Part shown: in pieces, positions 1 through 5,236 of the stretch | Layout: the number at the start of each line of letters is the position of its first letter | Numbering within the stretch: the stretch's first letter is position 1 | From: Pseudomonadota bacterium | GTDB lineage: Bacteria; Pseudomonadota; Gammaproteobacteria; Burkholderiales; Thiobacillaceae | NCBI GenBank assembly: GCA_021780975.1 | Contig: JAJXXS010000267.1 | Coordinates: forward strand, 1 to 5,833 | Reading direction: 5' to 3' | DNA: 5,833 nt | Made by a program: the position numbers and the translations under genes | The notes under the pieces: generated by a model | Database searches by the model: none | What the model was told of the DNA's origin: nothing | Seen by the model: only the letters and a program-made list of their open reading frames with translations

Positions 1-65
1 TCGCCGGGAACCGCTGTCTGGGGCGCGTCGGCCGTCGGGCGGGGTTTTTTAAAGAAGCCGAACAC
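1..65 (-). CDS. ftsY: Signal recognition particle receptor FtsY, N-terminal fragment (runs off the window)
   Basis: Reading down from a GTG at 65-63, the minus strand encodes MFGFFKKPRPTADAPQTAVP, then G, and continues past the window edge. FtsY is the SRP receptor GTPase that docks ribosome-nascent chain-SRP complexes at the inner membrane. Its proteobacterial N-terminus typically begins with Met-Phe, an aromatic pair and a basic stretch that helps membrane binding, followed by a variable low-complexity A region, which matches what is visible. Its position divergent from rsmD is also the usual one for ftsY. Only about 21 residues are visible, so the NG GTPase domain cannot be checked. The same frame has two more GTG codons at 80-78 and 77-75 before a TGA at 83-81, so a start five residues upstream is possible. 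The 65 start is preferred because it gives the family-like MFGFF beginning, although no strong Shine-Dalgarno precedes any of the three. Confidence 0.75.
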   Translation of the reverse strand, partial: MFGFFKKPRPTADAPQTAVPG

Positions 66-188
66 TCTTGCGGTCACCACTCAATTGCATGCGGACTTAT
101 TTTATCATCCAGTTGTCTACTCCCTCTGCGCCAGCTTTTCGCTGGAGATGCCTGCCTATGGCAAGCGTACTCATCATCGGGCGGTGCC
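66..188. promoter_or_regulatory. Divergent intergenic region between ftsY and rsmD, candidate promoter zone
   Basis: This gap must hold the start signals for both ftsY (minus) and the rsmD-coaD-ferredoxin operon (plus), unless the latter is read from elsewhere. Its core at about 95-118 is clearly AT-rich (17 of 24 bases) in otherwise GC-rich DNA. It contains a TATCAT hexamer on the plus strand (103-108) and an overlapping TAAAAT on the minus strand (104-99), each one base from the sigma-70 -10 consensus. No convincing -35 element lies 16-18 nt from either, so the exact promoters are not assigned. TTGCAT at 85-90 is only 12 nt from TATCAT, and TAGACA at 119-114 on the minus strand is only 9 nt from TAAAAT. 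The divergent-promoter role is inferred from gene orientation and base composition. Confidence 0.4.
131..145 (+). other. Small hairpin in the rsmD leader
   Basis: CCAGC at 131-135 and GCTGG at 141-145 form a perfect 5-bp stem around the loop TTTTC. The 3' arm includes the first two bases of GGAG (144-147), the only Shine-Dalgarno-like sequence in this leader. There is no U-run after the stem, so it is not a terminator. Such short stems are common by chance in GC-rich DNA. The regulatory meaning is inference. Confidence 0.3.
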
Positions 189-196
189 ATGCTTAG
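158..196 (+). CDS. Possible 12-codon upstream ORF overlapping the rsmD start
   Basis: An ATG at 158 opens a short frame encoding MASVLIIGRCHA and stopping at TAG 194-196, inside the first codons of rsmD, which starts at 189. A GGAG lies at 144-147, 10 nt before this ATG, whereas the rsmD ATG itself has only a weak GGGCGG (179-184) close upstream. The arrangement could let terminating ribosomes re-initiate on rsmD. There is no codon-usage or homology evidence at this length, and a second unrelated frame opens at ATG 148, so chance is quite possible. Confidence 0.2.
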   Translation: MASVLIIGRCHA

Positions 197-761
197 AACA
201 CCCTATGCGCGCAGCGGCGCGCGCGGGCAGGTGCGCATCATAGGCGGCAGCCACCGTCGGCGCATACTGCGCTTTCCCCAGGCCGAAGGCTTGCGTCCCA
301 CACCTGACCGCGTGCGGGAAACGCTGTTCAATTGGCTCGGACAGGATCTGACGGGATTGAGTTGCCTGGATGCCTTTGCTGGCAGCGGCGCCTTGGGTTT
401 CGAGGCGGCCTCGCGCGGCGCCAGGCGGGTGGTGATGCTCGAAACGGGGCGTGCGGCGTGCGAGGCGCTGCGCACCAATGCTGCTCAATTGGGTATTGCC
501 GCGGTGGAGATTGATTGTGTTGAGGCGATAGGCTGGCTGCGCCAGGGCACGGAAAAATTCGACGTCATCTTCCTCGATCCCCCTTTTGACGCCGGGCTGG
601 TGCCGCGTGCCCTGGAGCTTGCCGGGGCTCGTCTCAACCCGGGTGGCCGCGTCTACGCGGAGCAGGCAGCGCCGTTGCAGCCCGGGCCCCTTTGGAACAT
701 CTTGCGCCAGGGTGATGCCGGGCGTTCCTACTTTGCCCTGCTGGAGAGAACGCCATGCTGA
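189..761 (+). CDS. rsmD: 16S rRNA (guanine(966)-N(2))-methyltransferase RsmD
   Basis: This 190-aa protein is the SAM-dependent enzyme that methylates G966 of 16S rRNA on assembled or nearly assembled 30S subunits in the cytoplasm. Visible family marks are GQVRIIGG at residues 13-20, LRPTPDRVRETLFNWL at 35-50, the SAM-binding glycine loop DAFAGSGALGFEAASRG at 61-77 with the acidic residue E85 at the end of the next strand, and the catalytic DPPF motif at 130-133. The length is close to the roughly 200 residues of E. coli RsmD, so it looks complete. ATG 189 is the only ATG available in this frame upstream of the conserved region, but its Shine-Dalgarno is poor. A short upstream ORF may assist initiation. 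It is first in an operon with coaD, overlapping it by 7 nt, a pairing common in proteobacteria, and is divergent from ftsY as in E. coli. Confidence 0.95.
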   Translation: MLRTPYARSGARGQVRIIGGSHRRRILRFPQAEGLRPTPDRVRETLFNWLGQDLTGLSCLDAFAGSGALGFEAASRGARRVVMLETGRAACEALRTNAAQLGIAAVEIDCVEAIGWLRQGTEKFDVIFLDPPFDAGLVPRALELAGARLNPGGRVYAEQAAPLQPGPLWNILRQGDAGRSYFALLERTPC

Positions 762-1234
762 CTGCCATTTATCCTGGTACCTTCGACCCCATCACCCTGG
801 GCCACCAGGATCTCATCCGCCGCGCAGGGCGCCTGTTTGACCGCGTCATCGTTGCGGTGGCGGAGAACCGCAACAAGGCACCATATTTCCCACTGCACGA
901 ACGGGTGGCGATGGCGCGCGCCGTCCTGGTTGACTGCCCGTGGGCCGAGGTCGAAGGGTTTTCCAATCTGCTCATTGATTTTGCCGCCCAGCACGGTGCC
1001 CATGTCGTGCTGCGCGGCCTGCGCGCGGTGTCCGATTTCGAGTACGAGTTCCAGCTGGCGGGCATGAACCGCAGCCTTAAGCCCGATATCGAGACCGTGT
1101 TCATGACGCCGTCGGATCAGTACATGTTCATTTCTTCGGGCATGGTGCGCGAGGTCGCGCGTCTGGGAGGGGCGGTCGGCTCCTTTGTGCACCCCTTGGT
1201 GGAGGCCAAGCTGCATGAGAAAATCGGCCAATAA
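755..1234 (+). CDS. coaD: Phosphopantetheine adenylyltransferase (PPAT)
   Basis: This 159-aa protein transfers AMP from ATP to 4'-phosphopantetheine to give dephospho-CoA, the penultimate and regulated step of CoA synthesis. It belongs to the nucleotidyltransferase superfamily and is normally a cytoplasmic hexamer. The sequence shows the T/HxGH-type signature YPGTFDPITLGH at residues 6-17, with H17 the ATP-phosphate-binding histidine. It also has the phosphopantetheine-binding RGLRAVSDFEYE at 87-98 and ISSGMVRE at 126-133, the family ISS loop that contacts ATP. The length equals the family norm (about 160), so the gene is complete. The start is well supported: GGAGAG at 743-748 lies 6 nt before ATG 755. 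The start overlaps the end of rsmD by 7 nt, which implies translational coupling. Confidence 0.97.
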   Translation: MLTAIYPGTFDPITLGHQDLIRRAGRLFDRVIVAVAENRNKAPYFPLHERVAMARAVLVDCPWAEVEGFSNLLIDFAAQHGAHVVLRGLRAVSDFEYEFQLAGMNRSLKPDIETVFMTPSDQYMFISSGMVREVARLGGAVGSFVHPLVEAKLHEKIGQ

Positions 1235-1259
1235 CTGGCTGTCTTTGCGGAGTATCACC

Positions 1260-1517
1260 ATGGCCCTGATGATTACCGATGAATGCATCAACTGCGACGT
1301 TTGCGAACCGGAGTGCCCAAACGAGGCCATCTCGCAGGGGGATGAGATCTACATCATAGACCCCAACAAATGCACCCAGTGCGTCGGCCACTATGACACC
1401 CCTCAATGCGTGGAGGTGTGTCCGGTCGACTGCATTCCCCTCAACCCTGATTACGTCGAAACGGAAGAGGAACTGATGGCCAAGTACGAGCGTCTGATGG
1501 CCGCAAAGCAGGGCTGA
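1260..1517 (+). CDS. Alvin-type 2[4Fe-4S] ferredoxin (YfhL/Fdx family)
   Basis: This 85-aa electron-transfer protein starts at ATG 1260, chosen because GGAG (1249-1252) lies 7 nt upstream and because the N-terminus MALMITDECINCDVC is family-typical; an upstream in-frame ATG would add 25 unrelated residues. Nine cysteines are visible: C9, C12, C15, C19, C38, C41, C50, C54 and C58. The pattern CxxCxxCxxxCP followed by CxxCx8CxxxCP, with extra residues between the second and third cysteines of the second motif and an acidic C-terminal helix (about 66-82), defines the Chromatium (Alvin) type. From memory, the Allochromatium vinosum ferredoxin is very similar. C9/C12/C15/C54 and C38/C41/C50/C19 should bind the two clusters. 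C58 is extra but also present in that family. Such proteins have very low-potential clusters. The redox partner here is not identifiable from context. A ferredoxin of this type after coaD is also known in Pseudomonas. Confidence 0.95.
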   Translation: MALMITDECINCDVCEPECPNEAISQGDEIYIIDPNKCTQCVGHYDTPQCVEVCPVDCIPLNPDYVETEEELMAKYERLMAAKQG

Positions 1518-1521
1518 TCAG
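1514..1521. other. Zero-spacer convergent gene junction (palindrome CTGATCAG)
   Basis: The ferredoxin stop TGA (1515-1517, plus) and the valS stop TGA (1520-1518, minus) abut exactly, forming TGATCA inside the 8-bp palindrome CTGATCAG. No stem followed by a T-run is visible on either strand in the roughly 50 bases on each side. Transcripts of the two operons must therefore end inside each other's coding sequence, or end by a Rho-dependent route. The abutment is seen directly; the termination mode is inference. Confidence 0.85.
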
Positions 1522-4268
1522 GTACCCATCCGGCCCAGGCGCGCGCGCTGCAGCTTGAGTTTCTCCAGCGTGGCATTGAAGTCTGCCAGACGCTGTTTCT
1601 CCTGCGCCACCACGGTCTCGGGCGCGCGCGCAACGAAATTCGTGTTCGCCAATTTTGCTTCCGCCTTGGCGATTTCAGCTGCGATGCGTGCCATCTCCTT
1701 GTCGAGGCGTGCTGCTTCCGCAGCCAGGTCGACTTCCACTTCCAGGGCGAGCTTGTAGGCGCCGACGATTTCCACCGGGGCGCCGCTCGGCAGCGCATCG
1801 TCGCTGACGATCTTCACTGCGGAGAGGCGTGCCAGAGCGCTGAGATATGGCGCAAAGCGCATCAGTGTCGAGGTGTCGCCCACCGCGGCGAGCGGCACCT
1901 TCTGCGCGGGCGACAGGCTCATGGCCGAGCGCAGCGCCCGCACTGCCTCGGCAAGGGCCTTGAACTGCCCCATTTCCGCCTCTGCTGCGGCGTCCAGCAT
2001 GCCCGTCGGCCTGGGGAAGGCCGCCAGCATGATGGAAGGCCCGGCCGTGCCGGCTTGCGGCGCCACTTGTTGCCAGAGTTCTTCGGTGATGAAGGGGATA
2101 AGGGGATGCGCCAGCCGTAGGGTGGCTTCCAGCACGCTGGCCAGGGTGTGCCGCGTCGCCCGGCTTTTGGCGGCGTCATTGGTCTGCAGCTGCACTTTCG
2201 CAAGCTCCAGATACCAATCGCAGTATTCGTCCCATACGAACTCGTAGACAGCGCGTGCCGCGAGATCGAAGCGGTATTGCGCAAAGGCATCTGACACTTC
2301 CTGTTTGGCCTGTTCGAAGCGGGAGTGGATCCAGCGGTCAGCGAAGGAAAGGGCCATTGTGCCGCCCTCCCGCCCGCTGTCGGCGCCCTGCAGATTCATG
2401 AGGACAAAGCGTGTCGCGTTCCACAGCTTGTTGCAGAAATTGCGGTAACCGTCCGCGCGCTGCAGGTCAAACTTGATGTCGCGTCCGTGGGTGGCGAGAC
2501 TGGCGAAGGTGAAGCGCAGGGCATCCGTGCCAAAGGCGGGAATGCCGGCCGGGAACTCCTGGCGCGTGCGCCTCTCGATGGCGGGTGCGTCCTTGGGGTT
2601 CATCAGGCCGCTGGTGCGTTTGCCGACCAGTTCATCCAGCCCGATGCCGTCGATGAGATCTATGGGGTCGAGCACGTTCCCCTTGGATTTGCTCATCTTG
2701 TGCCCTTCCGCGTCGCGCACCAGGCCCGTCACATACACTTCGCGGAACGGCACCTTGCCGGTGAAGTGGAGCGACATCATCACCATGCGCGCGACCCAGA
2801 AGAAGATGATGTCGAAGCCGGTGACCAGCACCGAAGTCGGCAGGAAGGCTGTGAGCTCCGGGGTGTTTTCCGGCCAGCCCAGGGTGGTGAATGGCCACAG
2901 TGCTGAAGAAAACCACGTGTCGAGAACGTCCTCGTCCTGGAACAGTGGCCTGTCGTCCCCGCATTGCGTGCGGGCGTCCGCTTCGCTGCGGGCGACGAAC
3001 AGGTTGCCGGCATCGTCGTACCATGCGGGAATGCGGTGGCCCCACCACAACTGGCGCGAGATGCACCAGTCCTGGATGTTGGTGAGCCATTGGTTGTAAG
3101 TGGCAGTCCAGTTGTCAGGCACGAAGCGCAGTTCGCCATTTTGGACGGCGGCCAGCGCCTGCTTGGCGAGCCCTTCCATCGCCATGAACCATTGGTCTGT
3201 GAGCATGGGCTCGACGACCGCATGGCTGCGGTCGCCGCGCGGCACCATGAGCTTGTGGGGCTTGGCGGCGGCGAGCAGGCCGCGGCGCTCCAGATCCTCC
3301 AGGATTCTGCTGCGCGCCGCATAGCGGTCGAGGCCCTGATACTCGGTGGGGCCAAATTCGTTGATTTTCGCGTCTGGCGTGAAGATGTTGATGGGCGCCA
3401 GGTGGTGGCGCTGGCCTACGGCATAGTCGTTGAAGTCGTGGGCCGGCGTGATCTTCACCACGCCCGTGCCAAATTGCGGATCGACGTAGGTGTCGGCAAT
3501 GACGGGGATGGTGCGTTCGGCTATCGGCAGGCGAACGTGGCGGCCGATGAGGTGCTGATACCGCGGATCCTCGGGATGGACGGCAACGGCCGTGTCACCC
3601 AGCAGGGTTTCCGGGCGCGTTGTGGCGATTTCGAGGACATCCGCGCTCCCTTCTATGGGATAGCGGATATGCCACAAGGTGCCGTCTTCCTCCTGGCTTA
3701 CCACCTCGAGGTCGGATACCGCTGTCTGCAATACAGGATCCCAATTCACCAAGCGCTTGCCGCGGTAGATGAGACCTTCCTCGTAGAGCCTGACGAAAAC
3801 CTCCGTGACTGCTTTGGACAGCCCCTCGTCCATGGTGAAGCGCTCGCGTCCCCAATCCGGGGAGGTGCCCAGCCTTCTCATCTGCCGGGTGATGGTCGAG
3901 CCGGAATGCTGCTTCCATTCCCACACCTTGGCGAGGAATTTCTCCCGCCCCAGATCGTGGCGGGAAATCTTCTGCGCATCGAGCTGGCGTTCGACCACGA
4001 TTTGCGTGGCGATGCCGGCATGGTCGGTGCCCGGCTGCCAGAGGGTGTTGTCGCCCTGCATGCGGTGATAGCGGATGAGGGCATCCATCAACGTGTGTTG
4101 AAAGGCATGCCCCATATGCAGCGTGCCGGTGACATTGGGGGGCGGCAGCATGATGCAGTACGCGGGGCGGGAGGCATCCATGCTCGGCTTGAAATAGCCG
4201 GCGTATTCCCAGCGCGGGTACCAGCGGGATTCGATTTCCCTGGGTTCGAAGGATTTGGCGAGTTCCAT
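1518..4268 (-). CDS. valS: Valyl-tRNA synthetase
   Basis: This is a complete 916-aa class Ia aminoacyl-tRNA synthetase that charges tRNA-Val with valine in the cytoplasm and hydrolyses mischarged Thr-tRNA. The N-terminal Rossmann part carries PPPNVTGTLHMGHAF (42-56) with the HIGH-type motif HMGH at 51-54. The CP1 editing domain contains TTRPETLLGDTAVAVHP (217-233) and GTGVVKITPAHDFNDY (267-282). The catalytic core resumes with WCISRQLWWGHRIPAWY (401-417) and ends with KMSKS at 524-528. An anticodon-binding helical domain follows (about 640-790), then the ValS-specific C-terminal coiled-coil arm (about 845-913). E. coli ValS is 951 aa, so the size is normal. ATG 4268 gives the usual MELAKSFEP-type beginning. 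No clear Shine-Dalgarno precedes it; a C-rich tract and an inverted repeat lie there instead. It follows gene X by 51 nt with its own candidate promoter. Confidence 0.98.
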   Translation of the reverse strand: MELAKSFEPREIESRWYPRWEYAGYFKPSMDASRPAYCIMLPPPNVTGTLHMGHAFQHTLMDALIRYHRMQGDNTLWQPGTDHAGIATQIVVERQLDAQKISRHDLGREKFLAKVWEWKQHSGSTITRQMRRLGTSPDWGRERFTMDEGLSKAVTEVFVRLYEEGLIYRGKRLVNWDPVLQTAVSDLEVVSQEEDGTLWHIRYPIEGSADVLEIATTRPETLLGDTAVAVHPEDPRYQHLIGRHVRLPIAERTIPVIADTYVDPQFGTGVVKITPAHDFNDYAVGQRHHLAPINIFTPDAKINEFGPTEYQGLDRYAARSRILEDLERRGLLAAAKPHKLMVPRGDRSHAVVEPMLTDQWFMAMEGLAKQALAAVQNGELRFVPDNWTATYNQWLTNIQDWCISRQLWWGHRIPAWYDDAGNLFVARSEADARTQCGDDRPLFQDEDVLDTWFSSALWPFTTLGWPENTPELTAFLPTSVLVTGFDIIFFWVARMVMMSLHFTGKVPFREVYVTGLVRDAEGHKMSKSKGNVLDPIDLIDGIGLDELVGKRTSGLMNPKDAPAIERRTRQEFPAGIPAFGTDALRFTFASLATHGRDIKFDLQRADGYRNFCNKLWNATRFVLMNLQGADSGREGGTMALSFADRWIHSRFEQAKQEVSDAFAQYRFDLAARAVYEFVWDEYCDWYLELAKVQLQTNDAAKSRATRHTLASVLEATLRLAHPLIPFITEELWQQVAPQAGTAGPSIMLAAFPRPTGMLDAAAEAEMGQFKALAEAVRALRSAMSLSPAQKVPLAAVGDTSTLMRFAPYLSALARLSAVKIVSDDALPSGAPVEIVGAYKLALEVEVDLAAEAARLDKEMARIAAEIAKAEAKLANTNFVARAPETVVAQEKQRLADFNATLEKLKLQRARLGRMGT

Positions 4269-4269
4269 G

Positions 4270-4296
4270 TCGCGGGGGGCGGCGCAAAACCCGCAA
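4270..4296 (-). other. Inverted repeat directly before the valS start codon
   Basis: On the minus strand TTGCGGG (4296-4290) can pair with CCCGCGA (4276-4270), a 7-bp stem with one G-U pair and a 13-nt loop, ending one base before ATG 4268. It would cover the region where the ribosome should bind, and no Shine-Dalgarno is visible there. There is no U-run, so it is not a terminator. A regulatory role is inference. Confidence 0.35.
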
Positions 4297-4324
4297 TTAT
4301 AAGCGCGCGGTGATGCCGCTTAAA
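4296..4324 (-). promoter_or_regulatory. valS: Candidate sigma-70 promoter for valS
   Basis: An exact TATAAT lies at 4301-4296 on the minus strand. A weak -35-like TTTAAG (3 of 6 consensus bases) sits at 4324-4319, 17 nt upstream. A perfect -10 in a short GC-rich gap just upstream of an essential gene is notable, and it would start a transcript near 4289, leaving a leader of about 20 nt. The weak -35 lowers confidence. valS is probably also read through from pepA-holC. Confidence 0.4.
4300..4322 (-). other. Inverted repeat spanning the stop codon of the gene upstream of valS
   Basis: On the minus strand TAAGCG (4322-4317), which begins with the TAA stop of the upstream gene, is perfectly repeated in inverse as CGCTTA (4305-4300), around an 11-nt loop. 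The 3' arm overlaps the first two bases of the TATAAT box. It is followed by TAATTG rather than a U-run, so it is a poor intrinsic terminator. Confidence 0.3.
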
Positions 4325-4793
4325 CCTGGGGGGGCGAGGCTGCGTTATTGGCGAGCCGCTCCCGCACGCTTTCCTGGACCGCATTGCGCACGTGCGCGTC
4401 CAATTGCGCAAGCAGTTCCGAGATGGTCTGGTCGAGGCTTTTGCGCACGGTGGCGCTGATTTCGCGTGTGAGCAACTGATTGAGGCGTGGCTCCAGCAGG
4501 GCGAGGATTTGCTCTGCCATTTCTTCCGGGTCGGGTGGCGGTGGTGGCGCCGGAGCCGAAGCCTCCGGCACAACTTCCGCCACCACCGTGGGCGCGGGTT
4601 CGGTCGCGGCCGGTGCCGCCGGAGGGGGGACCGCTGGCGCGGCTGGTGCCGGGGCTGCAACCTCCAGCGGCGGAGCGCCGCGCTTCACCACCTCGGTCAG
4701 TACGGGCATCCATGCGGCGGCGGGTGCATCGCTCTGGGGCTCTTTGTGCTTGTTGAGCAAGGCGTCCAGTTTGTCCAGTACATCCTTGCTCAT
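4320..4793 (-). CDS. Uncharacterised Pro/Ala-rich protein between holC and valS (possibly DUF2486-like)
   Basis: This 157-aa protein has no function I can recognise. Three parts are visible: a charged N-terminal helix-like segment with a MPVLTEVV motif at 29-36; a low-complexity Pro/Ala/Val linker at about 38-90, ending in PPPPP (83-87); and an amphipathic helical C-terminus (about 90-150) of alternating hydrophobic and charged residues that could form a coiled coil or oligomerise. There is no signal peptide, membrane segment or catalytic motif. The PVLTEV element and the position between holC and valS recall the Burkholderia DUF2486 family, from memory and unchecked. It is likely a real gene: its ATG overlaps the holC stop as ATGA, and GGGAG (4805-4801) lies 7 nt upstream. 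The proline run would be expected to need EF-P for smooth translation. The architecture loosely resembles the polar scaffold PopZ (short helix, Pro-rich linker, helical end), but that is only an analogy. Confidence 0.85.
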   Translation of the reverse strand: MSKDVLDKLDALLNKHKEPQSDAPAAAWMPVLTEVVKRGAPPLEVAAPAPAAPAVPPPAAPAATEPAPTVVAEVVPEASAPAPPPPPDPEEMAEQILALLEPRLNQLLTREISATVRKSLDQTISELLAQLDAHVRNAVQESVRERLANNAASPPQV

Positions 4794-5218
4794 GGCTGTA
4801 CTCCCTGTTGGCCAAGGTTGATGGTGCTCAGAGCATAACCACGTTCCTGATAGAAGCGGTAGCGCTGGCGCGCGCGCATGCGGTCGTCTTCCGCTGCGGT
4901 GACGATTTCCAACAGGCGCGCAAAGCGACTGAAAGCCTGCGGGCGCTCGTCGTCGAGATTGATGATGACGTCGGGCTGGGCCAGGGTGTCGACGGATGCG
5001 CCGATCAGGACGGGGGTTTCCGGCGCCAGAGGGTCATGGTCGCGGCAGTGCGGAAGGAAGCCCGGCAGGGCCCACAACAATTGGTCCATGACATCCGCCC
5101 GCTCGCGATCCGTCACGTATAGCATGACATGGCGTTTTTGCCGGTAGGCCTTGACGACGATTTGCCGTGCCACCTCGAGCCTGTCTTGCGCGAAGGTGTA
5201 GAAGCTGATTTCGGTCAC
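4790..5218 (-). CDS. holC: DNA polymerase III chi subunit
   Basis: This 142-aa protein is the chi subunit, which with psi (HolD) links the clamp-loader complex to the C-terminal tail of single-stranded DNA-binding protein during replication. Family marks are the N-terminal beta strand EISFYTF (3-9), the helix EVARQIVVKAYRQKRHVMLYV (15-35), the LLWALPGFLPHCRDHDPL segment (47-64), PVLIG (69-73), INLDDERP (86-93) and the C-terminal RQRYRFYQERGYAL (117-130). E. coli chi is 147 aa, so it is complete. It starts with GTG at 5218, 15 nt after the pepA stop and in the same reading frame as pepA, with no clear Shine-Dalgarno. Its stop overlaps the next ATG as ATGA. The pepA-holC-valS order is conserved in E. 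coli too, which supports the call. Confidence 0.93.
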   Translation of the reverse strand: MTEISFYTFAQDRLEVARQIVVKAYRQKRHVMLYVTDRERADVMDQLLWALPGFLPHCRDHDPLAPETPVLIGASVDTLAQPDVIINLDDERPQAFSRFARLLEIVTAAEDDRMRARQRYRFYQERGYALSTINLGQQGVQP

Positions 5219-5236
5219 GGTCAGCGTGGTCAGTCA
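5213..5236 (-). repeat. Short CTGACC repeats in the pepA-holC junction
   Basis: Read on the minus strand, the junction from the pepA stop to the holC start contains CTGACC twice (5233-5228 and 5224-5219), then a third related GTGACC (5218-5213) that is itself the holC start region. No GGAG-like element is present. The repeats are short and may be chance or slippage products. Confidence 0.4.

Noticed and set aside
85..108. TTGCAT and TATCAT as a plus-strand sigma-70 promoter for rsmD
   Set aside because: The spacer is only 12 nt, too short for a standard promoter, so no exact promoter was assigned.
728..1330. 200-codon open frame on the minus strand, antisense to coaD and the ferredoxin start
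   Set aside because: It is in register with coaD codons and is explained by the same codon-bias effect. The plus-strand genes carry clear family motifs.
1535..1560. GCGCGCGC and GCTGCAGC palindromic bases near the valS 3' end, considered as a terminator for the ferredoxin operon
   Set aside because: There is no stable stem followed by a T-run. The bases are normal coding sequence of the ValS C-terminus.
2325..3099. Overlapping plus-strand frames of about 190-208 codons inside valS
   Set aside because: They are GC-rich shadows of valS with no recognisable domain and mutually overlapping frames.
2964..4313. Long open frame (449 codons) on the plus strand, antisense to valS
   Set aside because: It is exactly in codon register with valS, so its stops would correspond to TTA, CTA or TCA codons in valS, which are rare in a GC-rich gene. 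The translation looks like no known protein and has no start context, while valS is unmistakable.
4392..4838. Plus-strand frames rich in Arg, Gly and Ala opposite the Pro/Ala-rich gene
   Set aside because: The composition is the complement of the Pro/Ala codons (GGC/CGG). The minus-strand gene has a Shine-Dalgarno and an ATGA coupling that these frames lack.
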